In this document: piece by piece, positions 9,285 through 16,794 of the stretch
How the letters are laid out: each line of letters opens with the position of its first letter
Position numbering within the stretch: position 1 is the first letter of the stretch
Assembly (NCBI RefSeq): GCF_003202435.1
Contig: NZ_QJHK01000008.1
Span: 115,805-179,804 of the forward strand
Direction of reading: 5' to 3'
Source of the DNA: Flavobacterium cheongpyeongense
Lineage (GTDB): Bacteria > Bacteroidota > Bacteroidia > Flavobacteriales > Flavobacteriaceae
Length of the DNA stretch: 64,000 bases
Made by a program: the position numbers and the translations under genes
The notes under the pieces: model-generated
Database searches by the model: none
What the model saw: only the letters and a program-made list of their open reading frames with translations
What the model was told of the DNA's origin: nothing

Positions 9285-10451
9285 TTATTTTGCTAAAAGT
9301 TCTAAAATTTTTGCTCTTAATTCAGAACCTCTTAAATCCTTTGCAACGACTTTTCCCGATGAATCCAATATAAAGGTCGCAGGGATTGATTCAACTTCGT
9401 ATTGTTTGGCAATTGGCTCGTCCCAAAATTTTAAGTTAGAAACATGTGTCCAGCTTAAATTATCTTTTGCGATAGCTTCTTTCCAGGCTGATGCTTCCTT
9501 GTCTAATGAAACACCAATGATATTTAATCCTTTTGAATGTAGCTCTTTGTATATGGCTACAACATTAGGGTTTTCTTTTCTGCATGGTCCACACCATGAA
9601 GCCCAAAAATCTACAATTGTTACTTTTCCTAAACTTTCTTTAAGCGATATTCTTTTGCCTTCAGGATTAGGGGCTGAAAAATCTGATCTTCATTTAGCGC
9701 TGCCAACCGGAGGAGCTGACGCACCAACTGCAGGCAATTTCATTTGACCAATTTTTTCTTTGATAGCTTTTCCTGGTTTTGTTTTTTTCAAAGACTCATC
9801 TAAACTGTTGTATAAGGCTTCTGTTTTTTTGAAGTCGGCACTTGGGTCGTTAATTAAACTTTGGATGATTAAAGCTGTAATAAAAGATTTTGGGTGCGTT
9901 TCAGCGTAAGCGGTATATTTCTTTTTTGATTCAGCCTGAACCGTAGTTTGGATTTCCATATACTGCTTCATTAGGCTATTGATAACAGCTGTATCCTTAG
10001 CTTGTTGGGCTTGCTGCATTTTTTGTGTATTGTTTTTTTGAAAGTCCATTAGGGTTTTTTGAACTTTAGTAAGCTCTTCGTTGAATTTTACATATTCATC
10101 ATTACTGTAAGTTCCTGAAATTTTTGATTTATGAATACTATCTTTATCAACATCAATTTTTATTTCACCAGTTTCCAGGATAAATGGAACCGGGCCTTGC
10201 AAATCCTGTACAATTAAAGTATGAAAAGCAGGTTCAGTAACTTTTCCTTTTATTTCAAATTTCCCATTTTCAACTTTTACAGTATCAAGGGCTTTAGGTG
10301 CCATTGTTACGGGATCCTGACCCTGAAGGATTATTGTTTTTCCGTTCTCAATTCCTTTTGCAGTTCCGGTAATAAGGAATTCTCCATCTTTAACTTTACT
10401 GCAAGAAATTATCGCTGCAGAAGCGGTAAGTAAAAAAAATATTTTTTTCAT
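9285..10451 (-). pseudogene. TlpA/ResA-like thioredoxin lipoprotein gene (DUF4369 + thioredoxin) interrupted by an in-frame TGA
   Basis: The frame from the ATG at 10451 encodes a lipoprotein signal (AAIISCSKVKDG, cysteine 17), a DUF4369-like beta domain (residues 20-125), and a helical linker. It stops at TGA 9690-9692 after PPVGSAK. The very same frame then continues without interruption for 134 residues as DFSAPNPEGKRISL, VDFWASWCGPCRKENP (active-site CGPC) and IPATFILDSSGKVVA, to a stop at 9285. Read through, the product would be 388 residues, normal for periplasmic TlpA-type disulfide reductases of Bacteroidota. A single in-frame stop therefore separates the two domains. It may be a real nonsense mutation, a small insertion around PVGSAK, or a sequence error. 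The downstream half has no start codon of its own near its beginning. Confidence 0.88.
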
Positions 10452-10485
10452 TATAAAAAATTAATTAGTTAATTGATTTGTGCAA

Positions 10486-10517
10486 CAAAAGTATTTAAAA
10501 ATATAAAACATTAACAA
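10486..10517 (-). promoter_or_regulatory. Promoter of the TlpA-like gene
   Basis: On the minus strand TTG (10517-10515) is followed after 21 bases by TACTTTTG (10493-10486), fitting the Bacteroidota TTG/TAnnTTTG promoter. It lies 35 bases upstream of the ATG at 10451. Confidence 0.7.
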
Positions 10518-10666
10518 TTTTACTCCCTAAAATTTTGTTATAGTTTTTTTTGTTTTAAACGGTTTGTATATAGTAAGTTAGTTGTTTTTTTATGGTGATA
10601 AAACTATAAATAGATTCATTATTAAGGATCGAATTCAATAATTGAATAGTTTTTTTAGCATAAAAA

Positions 10667-10690
10667 AAGCATTCTGAGGAAAGAATGCTT
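10667..10690 (-). terminator. Terminator of the J-domain gene
   Basis: AAGCATTCT and AGAATGCTT form a 9-bp stem around a 6-base loop. On the minus strand a run of seven T residues follows. Confidence 0.85.
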
Positions 10691-10714
10691 CTAATAAATA
10701 TGGATTGTGAAATT

Positions 10715-11155
10715 TTATTCCTGATTTGTTTTCTTTCTCCAGGTAAAAGAGTTTAAAATGTGCCTTTTTGCAAATCTTCCAGGAGAATCAGCATTTACCA
10801 TTTTTACGTAAGTTGCTTTTGGAACACTGATGTATTCGTAAACACTTCCGTTTGAAAAATCGATGATCAAACGACCTTCAACAAATTTATAGTCTGTAAT
10901 TGAACAAGTCGAAATTGTTTCAGTATATTCAGGTAAATTAGCTTTAATCGTTTCAGGATTAATACTTACCAAAAAGTGGTATGCCTCAATGATTGCTTTA
11001 CTTTTTTCCTCTGCAGCTTTTAAACCGGCTTCATCTCCCTGAAATTTATCAGGATGCGCCTCTTTCATCGCATTACGATAAATGGTTTTCAAATCTTTTA
11101 ATTCTGCAGTTTTGTCAACGTTTAGTAACTTTCTGTATTCAACTATTTTTTTCAT
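10715..11155 (-). CDS. J-domain and KTSC-domain protein
   Basis: The 146-residue product starts with a J-domain (residues 1-65, HPD motif at 34-36 in KEAHPDKFQGD), the module that stimulates Hsp70/DnaK ATPase. A KTSC-type domain follows (residues 80-140: ISTCSITDYKFVEGRL, then DFSNGSVYEYISVPKATYVKMVNADSPGR in pieces), a small fold found fused to diverse partners. No zinc-finger or DnaJ C-terminal domain is present, so this is a specialised J-protein rather than DnaJ. It is monocistronic with its own terminator. Target unknown. Confidence 0.85.
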   Translation of the reverse strand: MKKIVEYRKLLNVDKTAELKDLKTIYRNAMKEAHPDKFQGDEAGLKAAEEKSKAIIEAYHFLVSINPETIKANLPEYTETISTCSITDYKFVEGRLIIDFSNGSVYEYISVPKATYVKMVNADSPGRFAKRHILNSFTWRKKTNQE

Positions 11156-11295
11156 AAATAAAGGTAACTACTTGTCTATTAGTTTGAAATTGATGTTAAT
11201 TGTTCAAAAAGACAAATTTTTTGCAAAGGTACACTTTTTTTTAACTTTTTACTTTTGATGGAAAAAATATTCAGAAAATATGTAAAATGAAGTTT

Positions 11296-11376
11296 TCAGG
11301 AGCTATTCCCGCTATCCGTTCTAATCTTTTATGCCGAACACCGGCATAAAAGGATTTCCACTTCTATCGGGGCTAG
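11296..11376 (+). repeat. Structured ~80-base element, copy A
   Basis: Outer blocks CAGGAGCTATTCCCGCTATC and CTATCGGGGCTA flank a central hairpin, TTTTATGCCG / CGGCATAAAA with loop AACAC. AGC+CCCG at the left pairs with CGGG+GCT at the right. Related copies lie at 21917, 56584, 61460 and 63242. The element sits between the J-domain gene (starting at 11155) and the end of the next minus-strand gene. Confidence 0.88.
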
Positions 11377-11425
11377 GAAACTTGTTTTATAAGATGTTTA
11401 GATTTTAATATGAAAACTAAAGTAA

Positions 11426-11677
11426 TCACTTGTTTTCTGGTTTAAGGTTGGCCTTATCGAAGTTTTTTGATTTCTTAGGATATTTATCATAACTTATATC
11501 GCTTGGGTTTTCAATAACCGATTTAATTGTAACCCAGTCTCCAATAGTAAAGTTTGAATGCACAATTTTATAATCTAAAAGATATTCACCACAAAAATAA
11601 TTGTTGTTTTCATCTTTTTCGATGATGCCGGTATAAACTCCTTTTTGAGGCATTTTTTCTTGTGAATCTTTAGACAT
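11426..11677 (-). CDS. Conserved small hypothetical protein
   Basis: Not recognised as a named family. The chosen ATG at 11677 gives 83 residues starting MSKDSQEKMPQK; a TAACTTTG box at 11711-11704 lies between this ATG and the longer in-frame start at 11716, supporting the shorter form. The middle (GVYTGIIEKDENNNYF and IGDWVTIKSVIE) has the alternating pattern of a small beta-barrel, and the tail is lysine-rich. It is divergent from the next gene. Soluble, probably cytoplasmic; function unknown. Confidence 0.65.
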   Translation of the reverse strand: MSKDSQEKMPQKGVYTGIIEKDENNNYFCGEYLLDYKIVHSNFTIGDWVTIKSVIENPSDISYDKYPKKSKNFDKANLKPENK

Positions 11678-11703
11678 AGTTGTTTTATTTAAAATTGAAG
11701 CAA

Positions 11704-11711
11704 CAAAGTTA
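11704..11711 (-). promoter_or_regulatory. -7 box for the small hypothetical gene
   Basis: TAACTTTG on the minus strand, 27 bases before the ATG at 11677. No clear -33 TTG. Confidence 0.5.
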
Positions 11712-11752
11712 ATCAATTTTGGTTTGTTTTAGGGAGTTCGTGACAATCTGAG

Positions 11753-11760
11753 TATATTTG
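11753..11760 (+). promoter_or_regulatory. -7 box almost touching the next start codon
   Basis: TATATTTG matches TAnnTTTG and ends only 3 bases before the ATG at 11764. Transcription would then begin at or very near the start codon, suggesting a leaderless mRNA. Confidence 0.5.
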
Positions 11761-11763
11761 CAC

Positions 11764-12306
11764 ATGCAAAAAAACTTTAAGCCACATCCTAATTCCTTCA
11801 AAAATACATTTTGTGTATTTCATGAAGTATTGCCGGAAGCCGTTAAAGGATTGAAAGTTCAGTTTGAAAGCAAAGCAGGAAGTACCTATTATTATACCGA
11901 AGCCGGAATGTACCGTGTTTCGAATCATTGGGGAAGATTAGCCAACAGTAAATGGAGATTAATTGCTATGGAGCCAGAAACTCCTTCTAAAACAAAAACA
12001 GGTTTTGCCGCCTGGAATGAATTTTACCCGGATAATGCAGAGGAAAAATTATATTACATTGAAGCTGATTATGATAAAAGCGTAGTAACATATCAGCACA
12101 GAAATAATCCGGACTATGATAAAAAAGCAATTCTGAGAACAAGTTTTGAAACCACAAAACGTATCAAACAAATCAGGAATTTGCAACAGCTCACCTCCTG
12201 GGCCAAACATTTTGACTACGATGATATTGACGATTTAAGAAAACAAATTATTGATCAGTTGATTTATTCTGAAAAATCTTTAGACGAAATAAAAAGACAA
12301 ATATAA
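11764..12306 (+). CDS. Conserved hypothetical protein of Flavobacteriaceae type
   Basis: A 180-residue soluble protein without a signal peptide, family unnamed to me. Residues 25-110 are rich in aromatic residues and strands (AGSTYYYTEAGMYRVSNHWGRLANSKWRL, seen in short pieces such as YRVSNHWGR), and the tail is helical (YDDIDDLRKQIIDQL). The ATG at 11764 was chosen because the -7 box lies directly before it; a TTG start two codons earlier would sit inside that box. The stop TAA overlaps the ATG of the next small gene (TAATG), so the two are translationally coupled. Function unknown. Confidence 0.75.
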   Translation: MQKNFKPHPNSFKNTFCVFHEVLPEAVKGLKVQFESKAGSTYYYTEAGMYRVSNHWGRLANSKWRLIAMEPETPSKTKTGFAAWNEFYPDNAEEKLYYIEADYDKSVVTYQHRNNPDYDKKAILRTSFETTKRIKQIRNLQQLTSWAKHFDYDDIDDLRKQIIDQLIYSEKSLDEIKRQI

Positions 12307-12452
12307 TGGGACGCAATAACGAAAAGAATATCAAAAAACATAATGACAAATTGCACAAAGCCCAAAACAAAGTCAAACAGGCTGAAATTGCACGTAAGGA
12401 AAAGCTAAAAGAAATTATTAAAAAGTTTAACGAAAACAAAACTGAAGAATAA
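12306..12452 (+). CDS. Small basic hypothetical protein (48 aa), coupled to upstream gene
   Basis: The ATG shares its A with the stop of the preceding gene, and the frame runs 48 codons to a TAA at 12450. The product is highly charged and lysine-rich (MGRNNEKNIKKHNDKLHK, then KVKQAEIARKEKLKEI) and should form a single basic helix, as in nucleic-acid-binding tails. The overlap with the upstream stop and the consistent coding pattern support it as real. No function can be assigned. Confidence 0.6.
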   Translation: MGRNNEKNIKKHNDKLHKAQNKVKQAEIARKEKLKEIIKKFNENKTEE

Positions 12453-12508
12453 AGTTTCAAGTTTGTTTAGTTTCAAGTTACGACACGCAACTTGAAACTT
12501 GAAACCTG
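12453..12508. repeat. GTTTCAAG-type inverted repeat
   Basis: AGTTTCAAGTTT plus AGTTTCAAGTT on the left (12453-12479) can pair with AACTTGAAACTTGAAACCTG on the right (12489-12508) across a 9-base spacer. It belongs to the same family as 5521, 49834 and 53057, and directly follows a stop codon. Confidence 0.8.
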
Positions 12509-12562
12509 ACCCGAGACTTTAGTAGAACTGGCGAAGCAAACAAAAAATAAAAACAAAAAAAT

Positions 12563-12796
12563 ATGAATACTAAATTTGAAAGTTTAAAAGCCAGCGTACA
12601 GGAAATTATTGATTTGATTGCTGTACAAGATACCAGGGAGGCAAATAATAAATTGCTTGCAGTAAGTGATGTATTAGACGAAATGCTGGATTTTGCCGAA
12701 GAGGATGAAGAACTGAGGGAAATAAGCCGTTATCAGGTTTTATTGAATCAGCTGCATGTAAAACTTAATGGAGAAGAGCCGGTTGATGGAGAATAA
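12563..12796 (+). CDS. Small acidic helical hypothetical protein
   Basis: A 77-residue product with predicted all-helical character: FESLKASVQEIIDLIAVQDT, then LDEMLDFAEEDEELREI. It is acidic, has no signal or membrane segment, and resembles small conserved Flavobacteriaceae proteins without a name. Its last codons overlap the start of the SEC-C/YchJ gene (ATG at 12786 inside this frame, stop at 12794), so the two probably form an operon. Function unknown. Confidence 0.7.
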   Translation: MNTKFESLKASVQEIIDLIAVQDTREANNKLLAVSDVLDEMLDFAEEDEELREISRYQVLLNQLHVKLNGEEPVDGE

Positions 12797-13166
12797 AAAA
12801 TGCTTCTGCGATACGGGTTTAACATTTGATACTTGCTGCGGATTATATTTAAAAAATAATCAAAAAGCACCAACAGCTGTGGCTCTGATGCGTTCCAGAT
12901 ATTCGGCTTATGCGACTCATGATGCCGATTACCTTTTGCAAACAACGTATGTTTCAGAAAGACCATATTATTCAAAATCCGAAATTTTGAAGTGGGCGAC
13001 CAATAATAAATGGCAGAAACTGGAAATTCTGTCTTATACCGAAAATACGGTTGAGTTCAATGCTTATTTTTTAGACAATAATCAAAAACCTCAAACGCAT
13101 TATGAATTTTCGACTTTTAAATTCGAAAATAATGCATGGTTTTATCTTGACGGAAAGTTTCAATAA
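12786..13166 (+). CDS. YchJ-family (UPF0225) SEC-C motif protein
   Basis: The 126-residue product starts with a cysteine-rich SEC-C-like zinc motif (CFCDTGLTFDTCCG), then the YchJ signature TAVALMRSRYSAYATHDADYL, and the NTF2-like fold strands (VEFNAYF, HYEFSTFKFENNAWFYLDG). Such proteins are about 130-160 residues and of uncertain biochemical role. ATG 12786 (MENKKCFCDTG) is preferred over 12768, because it begins just before the zinc motif and overlaps the upstream stop by 11 bases. Confidence 0.88.
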   Translation: MENKKCFCDTGLTFDTCCGLYLKNNQKAPTAVALMRSRYSAYATHDADYLLQTTYVSERPYYSKSEILKWATNNKWQKLEILSYTENTVEFNAYFLDNNQKPQTHYEFSTFKFENNAWFYLDGKFQ

Positions 13167-13235
13167 CGGTTATTATTCCTGCTAATTTGGCTTCTAATTT
13201 TCAGATACTTTAACTAAAAATTAATAAACGTTTCA

Positions 13236-13279
13236 TTTTTCATAGTTCTAAAAAAGATTAATTTTAGAACTATGAAAAA
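13236..13279 (+). promoter_or_regulatory. 18-bp perfect inverted repeat enclosing the VWA gene start codon
   Basis: TTTTTCATAGTTCTAAAA (13236-13253) and TTTTAGAACTATGAAAAA (13262-13279) are exact reverse complements separated by 8 bases. The right arm contains the ATG at 13272-13274. In mRNA the start codon would be locked in a stem; as DNA it is a dyad that a regulator could bind. It is not a terminator, since no T-run follows. Confidence 0.85.
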
Positions 13280-14390
13280 CGACTTAAAAAAAGGTTTTTA
13301 TTTTAAGACTTACGAAGCCCCATTTCAGTCTCCGTTTGAAAAACTTTTTGGAATTTTCAAAGAGCTGATTACCCATACTTCGGGAGATTTTGACGAAGCA
13401 ATAGACTGGCTTCGGGAGTTGGACAAAGAATACAAACTGACCGACACAAACTACACAATTGATGACTTTATTGAAGACCTCAAGAAAAAAGGTTACATCA
13501 AAGACGAAGTTAAAAACGATGGAACTCCGGGTTTTGGAATCACAGCTAAAACCGAACGGGCAATCAGGCAGCAGGCCTTGGATCAGATTTTTGGAAATTT
13601 GAAACGTGCCGGAACCGGGAATCACAAAACCAAACATGCCGGAAATGGTGATGAACATACTGGTGAATTTCGGGAATTTAATTTCGGCGATGGTTTGGAG
13701 CGTATTTCATTGACAGAGAGTTTAAGAAATGCCCAGATCAACAATGGTGTCGAAAGTTTTATGCTTACAGAAAATGATTTGGTTGTCGAAGAGGCACAAT
13801 TCAAAGCACAAATGAGTACTGTTTTGATGATCGATATCAGCCACAGTATGATTTTGTATGGTGAAGACCGAATCACGCCTGCCAAAAAAGTTGCTATGGC
13901 TTTGGCCGAATTAATTACAACGCGTTATCCAAAAGACACGCTTGATATTTTGGTTTTTGGGAACGATGCCTGGACAATTCCCATAAAAGATTTACCATAT
14001 TTGCAGGTGGGGCCTTATCATACCAACACTGTTGCAGGTTTGCAATTGGCGATGGATATTTTGCGCAGAAAGCGAAATACTAACAAACAGATTTTTATGA
14101 TTACTGACGGAAAGCCAAGTTGTGTGCGAGAGCGCGATGGTTCGTATTATATGAATAGTAATGGTCTCGACGAATATATTGTAGATAAATGTTACACACA
14201 GGCACAGCAGGCCAGAAAATTACACATTCCGATTACAACTTTTATGATTGCCCGAGATCCTTATTTACAGCGATTTGTAAATCATTTTACCGAAGCCAAT
14301 CAGGGAAAAGCATTTTATACCGGGCTAAAAGGTTTGGGAGAAATGATTTTTGAAGATTATGAAACGAATAGGAAAAAGAGAGTGAGATAG
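13272..14390 (+). CDS. VWA-domain protein paired with a MoxR-type ATPase
   Basis: A 372-residue soluble protein. Residues 1-170 are an alpha-helical region with a glycine/histidine-rich loop (GTGNHKTKHAGNGDEHTG). Residues 180-345 form a von Willebrand A domain with an intact MIDAS metal site: Asp188, Ser190 and Ser192 in MIDISHSM, plus ITDGKPS. VWA proteins of this kind act with a MoxR/RavA-class AAA+ ATPase, encoded next at 14532, to insert metals or remodel partners. The start codon lies within a long inverted repeat, which suggests regulated translation or operator binding. The specific client is unknown. Confidence 0.85.
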   Translation: MKNDLKKGFYFKTYEAPFQSPFEKLFGIFKELITHTSGDFDEAIDWLRELDKEYKLTDTNYTIDDFIEDLKKKGYIKDEVKNDGTPGFGITAKTERAIRQQALDQIFGNLKRAGTGNHKTKHAGNGDEHTGEFREFNFGDGLERISLTESLRNAQINNGVESFMLTENDLVVEEAQFKAQMSTVLMIDISHSMILYGEDRITPAKKVAMALAELITTRYPKDTLDILVFGNDAWTIPIKDLPYLQVGPYHTNTVAGLQLAMDILRRKRNTNKQIFMITDGKPSCVRERDGSYYMNSNGLDEYIVDKCYTQAQQARKLHIPITTFMIARDPYLQRFVNHFTEANQGKAFYTGLKGLGEMIFEDYETNRKKRVR

Positions 14391-14398
14391 TTTTTAGT

Positions 14399-14429
14399 CT
14401 CAGTGACAGTTTACAGTTGTCACACTGAG
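14399..14429. repeat. Short hairpin between the VWA and ATPase genes
   Basis: CTCAGTGACA and TGTCACACTGAG can pair with a two-base offset. The following GAGCGGAGTCAAAGCG resembles the GAGCAGAATCGAAG hairpin at 61378, a GTCA-CTGAGC-GTCGAAG type repeat. Confidence 0.5.
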
Positions 14430-14531
14430 CGGAGTCAAAGCGCTCGTTCAGATTAAATGTTCTAATGAAAAATATTCTACAATAAATTGAATTTTTAAAT
14501 CATAAAATCGTTCAATTATTAAATAAAAAAC

Positions 14532-15995
14532 ATGGAAATAAACAGCATAAATACATTAGGTCAATTAAAAGCCTCAGGGTATAAAAGTATAAGCATCAAA
14601 GACGAATTGCGAAATAACCTTCGGGAGAAAATTAAATCAGGACAAGCAGTTTTTGAGGGCGTTCATGGTTTCGAAAATACCGTAATTCCGGAATTGGAGC
14701 GTGCGATTTTATCCCGTCACAATATTAATTTATTAGGGCTTCGCGGTCAGGCCAAAACCAGACTTGCCCGTAAAATGATCGAATTATTAGACGAATATAT
14801 TCCGTTTGTGACGGGTTCTGAAATCAATGACGATCCGCTCAATCCAATTTCACGTTTTGCTAAAGATTTAATTGTAGAAAAAGGAGATGAAACCCCAATT
14901 TCATGGTTGCACAGAAGTGAACGTTTTTTTGAAAAATTAGCAACGCCAGATGTTACAGTAGCCGATTTGATAGGTGATGTCGACCCAATAAAAGCGGCCA
15001 ATTTAAAATTATCGTATGCAGATGACCGTGTGATACATTTTGGAATGATTCCGAGAGCGAACCGCTGTATTTTTGTCATTAACGAATTACCGGATTTACA
15101 AGCCAGAATTCAGGTAGCATTGTTTAATATTTTACAGGAAGGCGACATTCAGATTAGAGGTTTTAAATTGAGAATGCCACTTGATATGCAATTTGTTTTT
15201 ACAGCAAATCCGGAAGATTATACCAATAGAGGAAGTATTGTAACGCCTTTAAAAGACAGGATTGGTTCGCAGATTCTGACACATTATCCGGAAAGTGTTG
15301 CAATAGCGAGAACGATTACGGAGCAGGAAGCAAAACTAGATGAAAATCAGGCAGATCTTGTGTATGTTCCTGAACTGGCAAGAGACATCCTGGAACAAAT
15401 TAGTTTTGAAGCCCGTGATAGTGAATACATTGACAATAAAAGTGGTGTAAGTGCGAGAATGAGTATTACTGCTTTTGAAAACTTAATTAGTACAGCAGAA
15501 CGCAGAGCTTTACTTTCTGGAGTTGATAAAACTACATTGCGTTTATCAGACTTCATTGGAATCATTCCTGCGATTACCGGAAAAGTAGAGCTGGTATATG
15601 AAGGAGAGCAGGAGGGTGCAGCTGCAGTAGCACAGCATTTAATAGGTTCGGCAATTCGGACTTTATTTTCAGATTTTTTTCCTAAAATTGAAAAACTGGA
15701 AAAGCCCGGAGAAAAAACACCATATTCGGATTTAATAGAATGGTTTTTTACAGAAAGCGGTTTCGAATTGCTGGATGAAGCTTCGGATGCTGAATATCAG
15801 ACTATTTTGGATGAAGTAACTCCTTTGGATGTACTGATAAAAAAATATCAGCCACAAATAGATAAAAAGGATCTTTACTTTATGAAGGAATTTGTTTTAT
15901 GGGCCTTGGTAGAATACAAAAAATTAAGCAAAGACCGTTTTGCAACCGGACATCAGTTTAAAGATATGTACGGAAGTTATATAAGTAAGTTATAA
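14532..15995 (+). CDS. MoxR/magnesium-chelatase subunit I-like AAA+ ATPase
   Basis: A 487-residue AAA+ ATPase. The Walker A is GLRGQAKT (69-76). The Walker B-like strand is CIFVINELPDLQARIQVALF, with asparagine before the glutamate. The sensor-type segment is FVFTANPEDYTNRGSIVTPL, followed by KDRIGSQILTHYP. These are features of the ChlI/MoxR group. Together with the upstream VWA protein it forms the classical ATPase-VWA chaperone pair (as in RavA-ViaA or BchI-BchD). There is no sign of chlorophyll or cobalamin genes nearby, so a generic remodelling role is more likely than metal chelation. A terminator follows. Confidence 0.88.
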   Translation: MEINSINTLGQLKASGYKSISIKDELRNNLREKIKSGQAVFEGVHGFENTVIPELERAILSRHNINLLGLRGQAKTRLARKMIELLDEYIPFVTGSEINDDPLNPISRFAKDLIVEKGDETPISWLHRSERFFEKLATPDVTVADLIGDVDPIKAANLKLSYADDRVIHFGMIPRANRCIFVINELPDLQARIQVALFNILQEGDIQIRGFKLRMPLDMQFVFTANPEDYTNRGSIVTPLKDRIGSQILTHYPESVAIARTITEQEAKLDENQADLVYVPELARDILEQISFEARDSEYIDNKSGVSARMSITAFENLISTAERRALLSGVDKTTLRLSDFIGIIPAITGKVELVYEGEQEGAAAVAQHLIGSAIRTLFSDFFPKIEKLEKPGEKTPYSDLIEWFFTESGFELLDEASDAEYQTILDEVTPLDVLIKKYQPQIDKKDLYFMKEFVLWALVEYKKLSKDRFATGHQFKDMYGSYISKL

Positions 15996-16011
15996 TTAAT
16001 AGCTATTATTC

Positions 16012-16040
16012 AACCTGACAGTTAAACTTGTCGGGTTTTT
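16012..16040 (+). terminator. Terminator of the ATPase gene
   Basis: AACCTGACA and TGTCGGGTT form a 9-bp stem with G-T pairs, followed by TTTTT. Nearly the same sequence is reused at 63155-63189. Confidence 0.8.
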
Positions 16041-16089
16041 TATTTTAAAGCTTTTTCTATTTTAGTACTATCAAATGCAATTCAATCCT

Positions 16090-16097
16090 TATTTTTG
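16090..16097 (+). promoter_or_regulatory. -7 box for the two-component operon
   Basis: TATTTTTG matches TAnnTTTG, 21 bases before the ATG at 16119. No clear -33 element. Confidence 0.5.
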
Positions 16098-16118
16098 TAA
16101 ACGATACATCTTAACAAT

Positions 16119-16793
16119 ATGAAATTACTGATAGTCGAGGATGAACCAAATCTACTTTCCATTTTGCGTAAAGGGTTCGCTGAAAACAGCAATGATGTCA
16201 GCGTGGCTCTTGATGGAAAAACGGCTTTAGAAATGATTCAGAATTATACATTTGATGTAGTCATTTTAGATGTAATGTTACCGGATATTAACGGAATTGA
16301 AATCTGCCGAAGATTGCGTTCTTCGAAAAATTTTGTTCCTATTTTACTTTTAACGGCACTCGGAACCTCAGAAAATATTGTAACCGGACTCAATGCCGGT
16401 GCTGATGATTATTTGGTTAAGCCTTTTAAATTCGGAGAACTTGATGCAAGGGTCAATGCATTGAATCGCAGGGCCAATCAGGAAACGGATAAAGCTGATA
16501 GTATAATAATTGGAGATTTAGAGATCAATGGCAAAGCCAAAATTGTAAAACGCGATGGAGAATCGATTGTTTTAACTGCCAAAGAATTCAAATTACTATA
16601 TTATTTAGCCAAAAATACAGGCAGAATTGTTTCCAGAGATCAGATTTTAGATAATGTCTGGGACATTAATTTTGATATGAATACCAATGTGGTGGATGTT
16701 TATATTAATTACTTACGAAAAAAAATAGACAAACCTTTTAAAACCAAACTTATTCATACCATGAAAGGTTTGGGTTACGTTATACAGCCATAA
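16119..16793 (+). CDS. OmpR-family two-component response regulator
   Basis: A 224-residue regulator. Residues 1-118 are a receiver domain with the acidic pocket (VEDEP), phospho-acceptor Asp51 (VVILDVMLP), threonine in LLLTALG, and lysine in DDYLVKPF. Residues 128-222 are a winged-helix DNA-binding domain of OmpR/PhoB type (LTAKEFKLLYYLAKNTGRIVSR, then VVDVYINYLRKK). It is followed after one base by the cognate sensor kinase. The pair resembles CusR/CopR-type systems by sequence, but no metal genes are adjacent. Confidence 0.95.
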   Translation: MKLLIVEDEPNLLSILRKGFAENSNDVSVALDGKTALEMIQNYTFDVVILDVMLPDINGIEICRRLRSSKNFVPILLLTALGTSENIVTGLNAGADDYLVKPFKFGELDARVNALNRRANQETDKADSIIIGDLEINGKAKIVKRDGESIVLTAKEFKLLYYLAKNTGRIVSRDQILDNVWDINFDMNTNVVDVYINYLRKKIDKPFKTKLIHTMKGLGYVIQP

Positions 16794-16794
16794 A

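Noticed and set aside
9406..9747. Plus-strand 113-residue reading frame
   Set aside because: It is the complement of the thioredoxin domain of the interrupted TlpA-like gene, which has clear motifs.
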